Origin: Lachnospiraceae bacterium
GTDB taxonomy: Bacteria > Bacillota > Clostridia > Lachnospirales > Lachnospiraceae
DNA length: 64,000 bases
Direction: 5' to 3'
Assembly: GCA_021202335.1 (NCBI GenBank)
Contig: JAJQDE010000042.1
Coordinates: 2,320-66,319, forward strand
Below the pieces are notes generated by a model. It was not told the DNA's origin, did no database searches, and saw only the letters and a list, made by a program, of their open reading frames with translations. Below, piece after piece: positions 8,324 to 17,498 of the stretch (position 1 is its first letter; every line of letters starts with the position of its first letter). The position numbers and the translations under genes are program-made.

Positions 8324-9661
8324 ATGGAAGAAACGATATCCTTTGAAAAATATAAGGCTGTGATTAATAAAAGCTTTTTTAAAAAGCTCGGCAAGGTTGA
8401 GAATGTTGTGGGACTTACCATAGAATCCTCCGGACCTGATGCCAAAATGGGCGATATGTGTAAAATATATACCGATTCCGAAAAGAAGCATGGTATTCTT
8501 GCGGAGGTTGTGGGATTTAAGGACAAGAAAACACTGCTGATGCCATATGAGGAAACAGAGGGAATCGGTCTTGGATGTATTGTTGAAAATATGAATTATC
8601 CGCTGAGCGTGTCGGTGGGTGAGAGCCTGCTTGGAAAGACGCTGGACGGGCTGGGGCGCTGCATAGACGGCTTTGTGCCTGACCCTCATACGGTGAAGCG
8701 ATACCCGCTTGAGGCGCCGCCGCCTGACCCCATGAGCAGGACAATCATCAGCGAGGTGCTTCCGCTTGGCGTGAAAGCGGTGGACGGACTTATCACGGTC
8801 GGCAAGGGACAGCGTATCGGTATTTTTGCCGGCTCGGGCGTGGGAAAATCCACGCTTATGGGTATGTTCGCAAGGAATACGAAAGCGGACATAAACGTGA
8901 TTGCGCTGATTGGTGAGCGCGGCAGAGAGGTGCGGGAGTTTGTCGAGCACGATTTGGGCGAGGAAGGCATGCGCCGCTCCATCGTGGTGGTGGCGACCTC
9001 TGACAGACCTGCCCTTGAGCGCAACAAGGCGGCAAAGACAGCCACGGCGATTGCCGAATACTTCAGGGATAAGGGTAAGGATGTTTTGCTTATGATGGAT
9101 TCGCTCACCCGTTTTTCCATGGCGCAAAGGGAAATCGGGCTGGCGACGGGAGAGCCTCCCGTCACAAGAGGCTATCCGCCAAGCGTGTATTCGGAGATGC
9201 CGCGGCTTTTGGAGCGCGCGGGGTGCTCTGAAAAAGGCTCGATTACGGGGCTGTATACAGTCCTTGTGGAAGGCGAGGATTTTAACGAGCCGATTACCGA
9301 TACTGCGCGAAGCATTTTGGACGGGCACATTATGCTCACGAGAAAGCTCGCAAACAGGAACCACTATCCTGCCATTGACGTATTGCAGAGCATTTCAAGA
9401 TGTATGTCGATGGTGGCGGACCGCGAGCATAAGGCTGCGGCGGGAAAACTGAAAAATATTATGGCTACATATAATGAAGCCGAGGATTTGATAAATATCG
9501 GCGCCTATAAGAGGGGCAGCAACCCCAACATTGACAGGGCTATCGACAAAATTGACGAGGTAAATGAGTATCTTTTGCAGTCTACTGATGATAAATTCAG
9601 CTTTGAGGAAACGGTGGAGCAGCTTGAAGCGATGTTTCCGGATGAAGCCGGGAAACAGTAA
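8324..9661 (+). CDS. fliI: Flagellum-specific ATPase FliI
   Basis: 445 residues, close to the family norm. This is the cytoplasmic ATPase that unfolds and releases export substrates at the flagellar type III gate. Walker A is GSGVGKST at about residues 170-177. Then come GERGREVREFV (typical of FliI/F1-beta), Walker B in LLMMDSLTRF, and the RAQREIGLATGEPP-type segment (here MAQREIGLATGEPPVTRGYPP). The C-terminal LAxxxHYPAIDVLxSISR motif is present. Coupled with fliH upstream and fliJ downstream. Confidence 0.97.
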   Translation: MEETISFEKYKAVINKSFFKKLGKVENVVGLTIESSGPDAKMGDMCKIYTDSEKKHGILAEVVGFKDKKTLLMPYEETEGIGLGCIVENMNYPLSVSVGESLLGKTLDGLGRCIDGFVPDPHTVKRYPLEAPPPDPMSRTIISEVLPLGVKAVDGLITVGKGQRIGIFAGSGVGKSTLMGMFARNTKADINVIALIGERGREVREFVEHDLGEEGMRRSIVVVATSDRPALERNKAAKTATAIAEYFRDKGKDVLLMMDSLTRFSMAQREIGLATGEPPVTRGYPPSVYSEMPRLLERAGCSEKGSITGLYTVLVEGEDFNEPITDTARSILDGHIMLTRKLANRNHYPAIDVLQSISRCMSMVADREHKAAAGKLKNIMATYNEAEDLINIGAYKRGSNPNIDRAIDKIDEVNEYLLQSTDDKFSFEETVEQLEAMFPDEAGKQ

Positions 9662-9695
9662 ACTTTGTTTATTTGTGCAGGAGCGTGAGATTATC

Positions 9696-10163
9696 ATGGC
9701 AATTTTTCAGTATAAGATGCAGGGTATACTTGACATCAAGGAAAAGCTTGAAGATAAGGCGAAGCAGGATTTTGCCGCGGCAAACCTGAGGCTTGACAAC
9801 GAAAAGAAAAAGCTTTGCGAGCTTGAGGAAAGCCGCCTCTTCTATATGCAGGAGGGAGTAAAGCTGCGCATGGAGATAATCGACGTGCGCAAGATTAGGG
9901 AAAACAAGATGGCAGTGCTCAAAATCGATGAGTATATTGCCAATCAGAAAAAAGAAATCGCGCGTGCGGCAAAGGCTGTGGAGAAGGCGCGCGCGGCGCT
10001 GCAGGAGCTGATGCAGGAGCGAAAGGCGCATGAAAAGCTTAAGGAAAATGCGTTTGAGGAATTTCTTAAGGAGGAACAGGCTGCCGAAAGCAAGGAAATA
10101 GACCAGCTTACTTCGTATACATACGGACAGAAATTAATGGAGGATCAGAGGGATGGCACGTAA
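9696..10163 (+). CDS. fliJ: Flagellar export protein FliJ
   Basis: 155 residues, almost entirely charged coiled coil (FQYKMQGILDIKEKLEDKAK ... ENKMAVLKIDEYIANQKKEI). FliJ is the stalk-like partner of the FliI hexamer and links it to FlhA. An ATG at 9696 after GGAGCGTGAGA is chosen. The open frame extends back into fliI, but that part encodes no FliJ-like sequence. Identification rests on coiled-coil composition, size and position after fliI. Confidence 0.88.
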   Translation: MAIFQYKMQGILDIKEKLEDKAKQDFAAANLRLDNEKKKLCELEESRLFYMQEGVKLRMEIIDVRKIRENKMAVLKIDEYIANQKKEIARAAKAVEKARAALQELMQERKAHEKLKENAFEEFLKEEQAAESKEIDQLTSYTYGQKLMEDQRDGT

Positions 10164-11028
10164 GGACGACGCAAACTTAAGCCCCGAGGAGGAGCAGCTC
10201 AGGCAGCTCAAGGAAGATCAAAAGGCGCTTAAGAAAGAGCAGAAAAACCAAAAAAGAGAGGCAAGAAAACGTGCAAAAGAGCTTGAAAGCCAGGAAAGAG
10301 AGCTTGACGAGCAGATAGAAGGAACAAATGCCTCCGTAGTGATAGTAACCATATTTATCATAGCCATATGGCTTGGGATTTTGTGCCTTCTTGTAAAAAT
10401 GGACGTGGGCGGCTTTGGCTCCGGCGTGCTTGCGCCGATACTTGAGGACGTACCCGTTATCAATATGATACTTCCCTCCGACTCATCGACGGAAACGACC
10501 AAGGATAAGTCCTACGGCGGTTACAGCAGCATAAAAGAGGCGGTAGAGCAGATAAACAGTCTTGAGCAGCAGATAGAGCAGCTGCAGAGCAGCAACACCT
10601 CTTATGTGGAGCAGATAGAAGCGTTAAAGACGGAGGTGCAGCGCCTTCAGACATTTGAAGATAATCAGGTCGAGTTCCAAAAAATAAAGGAGCAGTTCTA
10701 CGAGGAGGTTGTTTACGCTGAAAACGGTCCCGGTGCGGATGCGTATCGGGAATATTACGAGGAGATGGATTCGGCGACGGCGGAAGCCTTATATAAGCAG
10801 GTAATTCAGGAGGAAGCGGTGGATACAAAGATGAAGGAATATGTTTCCACCTTCAGCAATATGGAAGCAGCCAACGCGGCGGCGATTTTGAGCGCAATGA
10901 CGGACAATTTGGATTTGGCGGCTCAAATACTTGAAAACCTTTCGGCTTCGTCGAGAGCGTCAATCATGGCGGAGATGGATCCGTCGATAGCGGCAAAGCT
11001 TGCAAAAATTATGAATCCGAACAACTGA
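10153..11028 (+). CDS. YlxF/MotE-like protein with MgtE N-terminal-like domain
   Basis: 291 residues. A highly charged coiled coil (residues 10-57) precedes one membrane helix (about 61-82, SVVIVTIFIIAIWLGILCLL). A second coiled coil (SIKEAVEQINSLEQQIEQLQ, about 130-180) follows. The C-terminal 60 residues (AAAILSAMTDNLDLAAQILE ... MDPSIAAKLAKIM) resemble the helical repeat of the MgtE N domain. This layout and place between fliJ and fliK match YlxF/FlbB/MotE-type proteins. In other bacteria these help stator or motor assembly, which would be an inference here. Its start overlaps fliJ by 11 bases, indicating translational coupling. Confidence 0.78.
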   Translation: MARKDDANLSPEEEQLRQLKEDQKALKKEQKNQKREARKRAKELESQERELDEQIEGTNASVVIVTIFIIAIWLGILCLLVKMDVGGFGSGVLAPILEDVPVINMILPSDSSTETTKDKSYGGYSSIKEAVEQINSLEQQIEQLQSSNTSYVEQIEALKTEVQRLQTFEDNQVEFQKIKEQFYEEVVYAENGPGADAYREYYEEMDSATAEALYKQVIQEEAVDTKMKEYVSTFSNMEAANAAAILSAMTDNLDLAAQILENLSASSRASIMAEMDPSIAAKLAKIMNPNN

Positions 11029-11100
11029 AAACCTTTAGCCGGATTGAAAAGCTGCCGATATATATTATGTATATCTTTGATGCATACATCATGGTGTAGA

Positions 11101-11132
11101 CGCTACGACGGTACGGGTGTGCCGTCGCAGCG
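11101..11132 (+). promoter_or_regulatory. Hairpin before fliK
   Basis: CGCTACGACGGTAC (11101-11114) pairs with GTGCCGTCGCAGCG (11119-11132) with one A-C mismatch and one G-U pair, around a four-base loop. No U-run follows and fliK begins 50 bases downstream. Probably an RNA processing or stability element. Confidence 0.5.
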
Positions 11133-11181
11133 ATTACATAAATAAAAGGACCTTGAAAAGTGAAAGAAAGGAGGAATGACA

Positions 11182-12819
11182 ATGGCGGTTAAAACCGTAA
11201 ATGCCGGAATAAGCGATGTGCTGAATGCGGCAGTCGAAGCCGTGGCAAGCTCGGCAAAAACAGGCAAAACGGCGACAAACCGTGACGACCGTGACGCTGC
11301 CTCAAGCTTTGGAGATGTGCTGAACAGTAAAATGCCGGATAAGGCATCATCAAAGACAGATGCATCAGCCGGCACGGTGCATGAAAGCGTTAAATCCGAT
11401 AAGACGCAGAAGCCTGACGATACTGACAGCGGTATGACGGATGCCAAACAGACGCAGGCAGACCAAAGCGCGGTGGAGGAAAAGCCCGTTGAAAACGAAG
11501 CGCCCGCAGAAGAACCCGTTGCGGAAGAAAAGCCTGTTGCGGAGGAAACCCCTGCGGATGATGCAGCCGATGTGCCTGACGCAGCTCAGTTAAAGAGCAT
11601 GGAGCCGGAGCCTGCAGAGCCGGTTGACGAGGCAACGGCAGAGCAGATTGCGGAGGCATTGTCGCAGATTATCGAACAGGTTAAGCAGGAGCTTGACGTA
11701 AGCGATGAGGAAATCCTTGCAGGGCTTGAAGAGCTGGGGCTGCACCCCACAGACCTATTGAACACGGACAGCATGGCGCTGCTTGTTACCGAGCTTGCGG
11801 GCGATGGCGAAATGATGAGTCTTGTTACAAACGAGGAGCTTTACACTGCATTGCAGGATTTGACGGAAACCGTGGAAACGCTGTCGGCGGAGCTTTTGGA
11901 GAACACGGGGCTTACCGTGGAGGAGCTTGACATAGTGCTTGAACAGCTCAGCGTACCGCAGGAGGAGCCGAAGGCTGAGGTTATGGAAGCCGAAGAATTG
12001 CCTGTTATTGAAAATGACGGCGAAGCCATGACTGAGGAAAATGCGCCCGTCATATTGGTAAGCGACAGCACAAAGCCCGTGGAAGCTAAGGAAACGCAGG
12101 CACATCAGGCTCAGGACGATATGGTTGACAATCTTGCGGATAATGTGTCGGAAAATACGGCGGAAACAGGCGTGCAGAGGCAGAAGCCGGACAACGGCGC
12201 ACAGGAGCATGAAAGCGGCGCGAAAAATTTTGACGGACAGCAGGGCATGGCTCAGAATATGAATGAAAACGTCAATGAAACAACGCAGACCTTTGCGGAA
12301 ACGGCAACGACGTCATACACATCCGAAACAACGGAAAGCATCTTAAATCAGCTTGCGGATGTCGTGAAAATCCTTAAAAATGAGGATATCACGGAGATGG
12401 AGATGCAGCTTCACCCGGCAAGCCTTGGAACAGTGAATGTTTCTTTGGCGACTAAGGGCGGGACGGTTACGGCGGAGTTCACCACGCAGAACGAAGCGGT
12501 GAAGGCGGCGATTGAGTCGCAGGTGTCACAGCTTATCGCGAACCTGGAGGAACAGGGCGTTAAGGTGGAAGCGGTCGAGGTGTCCGTGGCAAGCCATGGG
12601 ATGGAAAAGAACCTTGATGAAAGCAATCAGGATGGGCAGAACAGACAGGAGCAGGAGGAACAGCAGCGTATACAAGGACTCCACAGGAGCAGCATAAATC
12701 TTAATTCCCTTGCCGATGGAGAGGAGCTTATCGAAGAAATGCAGTCAGCGGACGACGCTACAAGAATTGCCATGGAAATGATGGCGGCGAACGGAAATTC
12801 AATGGATTTGTTGGCATAA
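11182..12819 (+). CDS. fliK: Flagellar hook-length control protein FliK
   Basis: About 545 residues. FliK measures the hook and switches export specificity. The N-terminal 100 residues and the EEKPV/EAPAEEP-type acidic, proline-containing stretch (bases about 11470-11600) are low in complexity, as usual for the FliK ruler region. The C-terminal domain (MEMQLHPASLGTVNVSLATK ... AAIESQVSQLIANLEEQGVK ... VSVAS) is the conserved FliK hook-length domain. AAAGGAGG ends one base before an ATG at 11176 but seven bases before the ATG at 11182, so 11182 is preferred. Confidence 0.93.
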   Translation: MAVKTVNAGISDVLNAAVEAVASSAKTGKTATNRDDRDAASSFGDVLNSKMPDKASSKTDASAGTVHESVKSDKTQKPDDTDSGMTDAKQTQADQSAVEEKPVENEAPAEEPVAEEKPVAEETPADDAADVPDAAQLKSMEPEPAEPVDEATAEQIAEALSQIIEQVKQELDVSDEEILAGLEELGLHPTDLLNTDSMALLVTELAGDGEMMSLVTNEELYTALQDLTETVETLSAELLENTGLTVEELDIVLEQLSVPQEEPKAEVMEAEELPVIENDGEAMTEENAPVILVSDSTKPVEAKETQAHQAQDDMVDNLADNVSENTAETGVQRQKPDNGAQEHESGAKNFDGQQGMAQNMNENVNETTQTFAETATTSYTSETTESILNQLADVVKILKNEDITEMEMQLHPASLGTVNVSLATKGGTVTAEFTTQNEAVKAAIESQVSQLIANLEEQGVKVEAVEVSVASHGMEKNLDESNQDGQNRQEQEEQQRIQGLHRSSINLNSLADGEELIEEMQSADDATRIAMEMMAANGNSMDLLA

Positions 12820-12870
12820 CAAAAATTTTCAATTTTTATTAGTTTTTCCGAAAAGAAAGGAGGAATATAC

Positions 12871-13683
12871 ATGAGCAGTTTAATGGCTACGGTAGGCGAA
12901 GACGGAACACTGCAGACCACGACTACAACCTCGGATTCACTCACAAGCTCAAGCAGCTCGAGTAGCAACAGCATAGTTGACAGCGATACTTTTTTGACGC
13001 TTTTGGTGGCGGAGATGCAGAATCAGGATCCGTTGGAGCCTACAAGCAATACCGAGTGGATTTCACAGTATGCGACATTCACGCAGGTTGAGATGCTCAG
13101 CGAGATGTCGGATTCGATGGAGCTTATGCGCGCAAGCAATCTTGTGGGCGAGCAGGTTATCGTAAAGGTGACAAGCTCAAGAACGGGCGACGTGACATAC
13201 GCCAGAGGCACTGTTGATTATATTACATATGAGGACGGCGAGGCATATCTTTGGATTGACGGCGTTCAGTATTCAATGGACAGTCTTGACACGGTTATCA
13301 GCAGCGAGTATGCGGAGGCTTATGATAAGTATGATACGCTTTCGGCTATGATAGAGGCTCTGCCTGATGTTAAGTACGCCGACGATACTTATGAAACGAC
13401 AGTAAAGGGCGCATATGAGTATTACAGCACCTTCAGCGATTATGAAAAGAATTTCATGGGAACCTATGCTTCCGACCGGCTTGAAACGCTTGCAGAGTGG
13501 AAAACGGCGCTTGAAGCCTTGGGCATTGAGTTTGACGATGAGGATGAGGAAACAACTTCGGCGACGCTTGACGACCTTTTGGAAAGCTTTAATACGCAGA
13601 CCTCGGCAATCCTTGAGAAGCTCAGTCTTCTGACGGATACGGATACTGATACCGAAACGGAAGAGGAAGAAGAGTCCGAGTAA
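12871..13683 (+). CDS. flgD: Flagellar hook capping protein FlgD
   Basis: 270 residues. FlgD is the scaffold cap for hook polymerisation. The N-terminal signature is complete: DTFLTLLVAEMQNQDPLEPTSNTEWISQYATFTQVEML. It is followed by MSDSMELMRASNLVGEQVIV. A variable 100-residue stretch and a very acidic tail (TDTDTETEEEEESE) close the protein. The tail is not a usual FlgD domain and looks disordered. The ribosome site is AAAGGAGG. Confidence 0.93.
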   Translation: MSSLMATVGEDGTLQTTTTTSDSLTSSSSSSSNSIVDSDTFLTLLVAEMQNQDPLEPTSNTEWISQYATFTQVEMLSEMSDSMELMRASNLVGEQVIVKVTSSRTGDVTYARGTVDYITYEDGEAYLWIDGVQYSMDSLDTVISSEYAEAYDKYDTLSAMIEALPDVKYADDTYETTVKGAYEYYSTFSDYEKNFMGTYASDRLETLAEWKTALEALGIEFDDEDEETTSATLDDLLESFNTQTSAILEKLSLLTDTDTDTETEEEEESE

Positions 13684-13710
13684 ATAAAGACATGGTAAGG
13701 GGGAGGGCAT

Positions 13711-14121
13711 ATGAATATCAATAACAGTCAGTTCCTTTCCATTGAACAGCTTCAGGATAAGTATTTGACCCGGCAGCAAAATGCAGCGTCAAATGATACA
13801 GCTTCAAACGACGTAAGCTTTGAGGAGGTCCTAGCCCGTCAGCAGACAGCGGACACGCAGGAAAGCGGGCAGATAAAATTTTCAAAGCATGCGGCAAACC
13901 GGCTGAATGACAGAAATATCGAGCTTACGGACGCACAGCTTGAAAGGCTGAACGACGGTACCCAAAAGGCAAATGCCAAGGGGATTAGGGAATCGTTGGT
14001 GCTGGTGGATGAGCTGGCGTTTATCGTAAACACCAAAAGCAATATGGTGATTACGGCAATGGATCAGACGGAAACGGACGAAAACATTTTTACGAACATT
14101 GATGGAGCCGTGATTATTTAG
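13711..14121 (+). CDS. Flagellar operon protein, TIGR02530-like
   Basis: 136 residues. The N-terminal half is variable and polar. The C-terminal 80 residues (IKFSKHAANRLNDRNIELTD ... GIRESLVLVDELAFIVNTKS ... VITAMDQ ... IFTNIDGAVII) match the small TIGR02530 family, which lies between flgD and flgE in many Firmicutes. The function is not established; its place suggests a role in hook assembly. AAGGGGGAGGGC precedes the ATG. Confidence 0.85.
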   Translation: MNINNSQFLSIEQLQDKYLTRQQNAASNDTASNDVSFEEVLARQQTADTQESGQIKFSKHAANRLNDRNIELTDAQLERLNDGTQKANAKGIRESLVLVDELAFIVNTKSNMVITAMDQTETDENIFTNIDGAVII

Positions 14122-14202
14122 AGCCGGACCTTTACGGAGGCTCACAGCCCTTGACTGACAGAGAGGGCGGCGCGGCGGCACAGGTTAGGAGGTCAGTAAA
14201 TT

Positions 14203-16191
14203 ATGATGAGATCACTTTACTCTGGTGTTTCAGGCTTAAAGACACACCAGACAAGAATGGACGTTATCGGTAACAATATCGCGAACGTAAACACAACGGC
14301 ATACAAGTCAAAGTCCATTAACTTTTCGGATATGCTCTATCAGACGACGCAGTCCGCAACGGGCGCGACCACGTCGACCGGCGGTACCAACGCAAGGCAG
14401 ATTGGTCTTGGCGTAAAGACGGCGGCAATCAACACGTCGATTACGACGGAGGGTTCTTCACAGTCGACAGGCAACCCGTTTGACTTAAAGCTTACGGGCG
14501 AGTGCTTCTTTGTGGTGAGCGACGGTTCCTCAACCTACTATACAAGGGACGGCTCGTTTGATGTGGACGACGCCGGAAATCTTGTTATGTCAAGCACCGG
14601 TTATATCGTGCAGGGCTGGAGCGTGGACAGCGACGGAAATATCATTGAAGGCAGCGTAAGCAATTTAAATCTCTACTCAAAGAGCACATATGACCCTGCG
14701 GCGACAACCGCGGCGACGGTTTCGGGAATCCTTGACAACAACGATTCCGATTTGGAAACAACGACAGGTCAGGTGTTCAACCTGCAGATTTACGATGCGC
14801 TCGGCTATGAATATAACCTGCAGTTCGGTATTCTTCCGCAGACATCGGTTTCAAATACGACATACGACGTTATCAATACTGAAAATGAGTATACGCTGAA
14901 GTCCACGCTTTATCAGGTAGATACTTCGGAGCTTACCTACACTTATTATGACGATGAGGACGAGGAAACAAAGACGCTGACGACGACGGACAGTCCTACG
15001 CTGATAGATTATATTGAAACAGCGGTTTGGGCGTATATTTCAAGCGGCTCGGATAGTACGGGTGCAATTAGCGGTACGCACACAATCGGTACCAGCGACA
15101 GCGTTACCGTGGATGTTGACACGCTTGTAAGCTATTACGGGCTTGACATCCTTGACAACAGTGACCTTGCCGGACAGACCATTACGGTGACGTTTTCGGG
15201 AGATACGGGTTATACGACAAGCGCACCCACATATCCTCTTGACAGCAATACGGCGGTCAGCACGATAAGCGACGATGCGGTAGCGCTGTTCTATACCGAG
15301 GGAACCACGGCGGACGGCTATACAACATATACGTTAAATGCTGATTATGCCACGGTCACGACACTTAAGCAGACCTATGAGGACGATGACGGAGATACCG
15401 TTACGGAATATACCTTCAAGGATGACAGCGGAAATACGATTACCGTTGACAGCAGTTTGTGGAGCGATGTCCTTAAGGTGCTTGCGCTGGGCGAGGAGAG
15501 CGATACGCAGGATGTATATACCACTCAGGAAACGAAGGAGGTTACTTCTACAGTAGACGGCAGCTTCACGCTTTCCCTTCTCGGAATGACGACGACGGAC
15601 GGTGATGAGGTTGACATATCCTCTATCGACACTACCTCGTGGGAGCTGGTATACAGCACGGACAACGGAAGCTTTACCTATGTGGGTTCTACGGGAAACG
15701 ACACATTTACCCTGAGCCTGACATCGGTTGACACGAAATTCTCGAACCTGACTATTGACATGTCAGACACAACGAATGTTGATAACGACGGTTCCTCAAC
15801 GATTACGGCTGTGAAGGACGACGGACGTAAGGTGGGAACGCTTTCGGGCGTATCTATTGGGACGGACGGTCTTATCACCGCGACATACAGCAACGGCATG
15901 ACCTCGATGCTGGGACAGATTTGCGTGGCGACCTTTGCAAATTCCATGGGTCTTTCAAGCAATGGAGATAACCTTTACATCGCGACGTCGGCTTCCGGCG
16001 ACTGCTCGATAGTGGATATCAGCGCAAGCGGAACGGGTTACATGACGACCGGCGTGCTGGAGATGTCAAATGTGGATCTTTCGACGGAATTTACCAATCT
16101 GATTACCACTCAGAGAGGCTTCCAGGCAAACAGCCGTATCATCACGGTGTCCGATACGCTGCTTGAGGAGCTTGTAAATCTGAAGAGATAA
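14203..16191 (+). CDS. flgE: Flagellar hook protein FlgE
   Basis: 662 residues, clearly longer than the 400 or so of enterobacterial FlgE. The ends are conserved: N-terminal MRSLYSGVSGLKTHQTRMDV and GNNIANVNTTAYKS; C-terminal VLEMSNVDLSTEFTNLITTQ, then RGFQANSRIITVSDTLLEEL. The central part (about residues 170-520) is rich in Thr, Asp, Ser and Tyr, contains no recognised domain and would form the exposed D2/D3 surface of the hook. Two ATG codons in tandem follow TTAGGAGGTCAGTAAATT. Confidence 0.95.
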   Translation: MMRSLYSGVSGLKTHQTRMDVIGNNIANVNTTAYKSKSINFSDMLYQTTQSATGATTSTGGTNARQIGLGVKTAAINTSITTEGSSQSTGNPFDLKLTGECFFVVSDGSSTYYTRDGSFDVDDAGNLVMSSTGYIVQGWSVDSDGNIIEGSVSNLNLYSKSTYDPAATTAATVSGILDNNDSDLETTTGQVFNLQIYDALGYEYNLQFGILPQTSVSNTTYDVINTENEYTLKSTLYQVDTSELTYTYYDDEDEETKTLTTTDSPTLIDYIETAVWAYISSGSDSTGAISGTHTIGTSDSVTVDVDTLVSYYGLDILDNSDLAGQTITVTFSGDTGYTTSAPTYPLDSNTAVSTISDDAVALFYTEGTTADGYTTYTLNADYATVTTLKQTYEDDDGDTVTEYTFKDDSGNTITVDSSLWSDVLKVLALGEESDTQDVYTTQETKEVTSTVDGSFTLSLLGMTTTDGDEVDISSIDTTSWELVYSTDNGSFTYVGSTGNDTFTLSLTSVDTKFSNLTIDMSDTTNVDNDGSSTITAVKDDGRKVGTLSGVSIGTDGLITATYSNGMTSMLGQICVATFANSMGLSSNGDNLYIATSASGDCSIVDISASGTGYMTTGVLEMSNVDLSTEFTNLITTQRGFQANSRIITVSDTLLEELVNLKR

Positions 16192-16225
16192 TTTTAGCGG
16201 CATAAACGGAATTTGCCGGTAAAGC

Positions 16226-16255
16226 TTGACATTGGCGTCAGTCAGATAGTAATAT
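16226..16255 (+). promoter_or_regulatory. Candidate sigma-A promoter between flgE and flbD
   Basis: TTGACA at 16226-16231 and TAATAT at 16250-16255 with an 18-base spacer. The predicted start near 16262 lies only about 13 bases before a perfect terminator-like hairpin. Function is therefore uncertain (see findings). Confidence 0.5.
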
Positions 16256-16274
16256 AAATACGTGATATTAATGT

Positions 16275-16314
16275 AAAATTAAAGCCCGCTGATTTAAACG
16301 CGGGCTTTAATTTT
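16275..16314 (+). terminator. Perfect 15-bp hairpin with A/T tails after flgE
   Basis: AAAATTAAAGCCCGC (16275-16289) pairs perfectly with GCGGGCTTTAATTTT (16300-16314) around a ten-base loop. The TTTAATTTT on the 3' side and the A-rich 5' side make it terminator-like in both directions. It lies inside the flagellar operon, so it may set a step-down in expression between flgE and flbD/motA rather than end the operon. Confidence 0.72.
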
Positions 16315-16341
16315 GGAAATCCTTGAGATTGGGGTGGCTGT

Positions 16342-16542
16342 ATGATAGAAGTAACAAAGCTGAACGGGACAAAATTTATGATAAACATTGATTTGATAGG
16401 AATTGTGGAGGAAACTCCCGATACCGTGATTACGCTTAATGACGGTAAAAAGTACATAGTGAAGGAGTCCGCGCAGGAAATAAAGGACCTTATAAAAACG
16501 ACAAGACAGGAATATTTTCAGCCCTTGCACCGTAATCCGTGA
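16342..16542 (+). CDS. flbD: FlbD/SwrD family flagellar protein
   Basis: 66 residues. The sequence MIEVTKLNGTKFMINIDLIG ... ETPDTVITLNDGKKYIVKES is the FlbD (B. subtilis SwrD/YlzI) family pattern. In B. subtilis SwrD increases flagellar motor power through the stators. Here the gene is directly upstream of motA and motB, which fits that link. The ribosome site is GGGGTGG. Confidence 0.9.
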   Translation: MIEVTKLNGTKFMINIDLIGIVEETPDTVITLNDGKKYIVKESAQEIKDLIKTTRQEYFQPLHRNP

Positions 16543-16597
16543 TGTGCCGGCGGGGCAGTTTAAATTGGAGAAAAAAACAGAAAAAAACAGAAAATTA

Positions 16598-16626
16598 TTG
16601 CAATTTATGTTACCTTACAGTATTAT
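16598..16626 (+). promoter_or_regulatory. Candidate sigma-A promoter of motA
   Basis: TTGCAA at 16598-16603 and TATTAT at 16621-16626 with a 17-base spacer, in the 155-base gap between flbD and motA. Transcription would start near 16633, about 65 bases before motA. It could give the stator and downstream genes expression independent of the main operon promoter. Confidence 0.55.
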
Positions 16627-16697
16627 ATATAGTGAGAAAAGAATAGTACGGTGAGGCTGTGCCATAAAAAGAGAAAAGGTAAAAGGAGTGTATAAAA

Positions 16698-17498
16698 GTG
16701 GATTTAGCGTCTTTGTTGGGACTATTGATATGTATTGTGCTTGTTGTCTTCGGTATGATTAACAGTGCGGGAGGAATTGCAGGTATTTTTTACTTTCTCG
16801 ATGCGGCATCCGCGCTCATTACGTTTGGCGGCGCCATATTTGCGACTATGGCTTCGTGCTCGATGACGAATTTTATCGGCGGCTTAAAGAGCATTACACT
16901 CATATTTAAGCCGGTGAATGTTAATATACCCGAAATGATTACCAAAATCATCGAGCTTTCCAACATAGCAAGAAAGGAAGGGCTTCTTTCGCTTGAGGAG
17001 GCGGCGGGAAATCTTGACGATGATTTTATGAAAAAAGGAATTATGCTGATTGTGGATGGTACTGACCCGGAGCTGGTAAGAGGAATCCTTGAAACGGAGC
17101 TTAACAGTATTGACGAGCGCCATAAGACAAAATCAGGCTTTTGGGACACTCTCGCAGCCATGGGTCCTGCATGGGGTATGATTGGTACCCTCGTGGGACT
17201 GGTTTGTATGCTTCAGAATATGTCGGATGTATCGACGCTGGGTCCGAAGATGGGCGTAGCGTTAATCACGACCTTTTACGGCTCTGTTCTTGCAAACTGG
17301 ATATGTACTCCCTGCTCGAACAAGCTGCAGTATAACAATTCGGTTGAGATAAGCGCAAAGGAGATTATGATAGAGGGGCTTCTCTCCATTCAGGCAGGAG
17401 AAAACCCCAGAGTAATTGAAGAGAAGCTGAAGTCGTTCCTGGCGCCTAATGAGAGGACAGGTTCGGAGGAAGCGGCCGGAGGTGAGGCTAATGGCTAA
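16698..17498 (+). CDS. motA: Flagellar motor stator protein MotA
   Basis: 266 residues with four hydrophobic segments: residues 3-24 and 33-50, and a pair near 150-172 and 180-200. MotA forms the proton or sodium channel with MotB and pushes FliG. Conserved features seen are AGGIAGIFYFLDAASALITFGG and GFWDTLAAMGPAWGMIGTLV with GLVCMLQNM. The GTG at 16698 follows AAAAGGAGTG. It overlaps motB by 8 bases. Confidence 0.93.
   Translation: MDLASLLGLLICIVLVVFGMINSAGGIAGIFYFLDAASALITFGGAIFATMASCSMTNFIGGLKSITLIFKPVNVNIPEMITKIIELSNIARKEGLLSLEEAAGNLDDDFMKKGIMLIVDGTDPELVRGILETELNSIDERHKTKSGFWDTLAAMGPAWGMIGTLVGLVCMLQNMSDVSTLGPKMGVALITTFYGSVLANWICTPCSNKLQYNNSVEISAKEIMIEGLLSIQAGENPRVIEEKLKSFLAPNERTGSEEAAGGEANG

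Noticed and set aside
8153-9364. 403-residue open frame on the minus strand
   Set aside because: It is antisense to fliH/fliI, has no ribosome site and encodes no recognisable domain; a composition shadow of fliI.
11755-12210. 151-residue minus-strand frame in fliK
   Set aside because: It is a shadow of the acidic fliK coding sequence.
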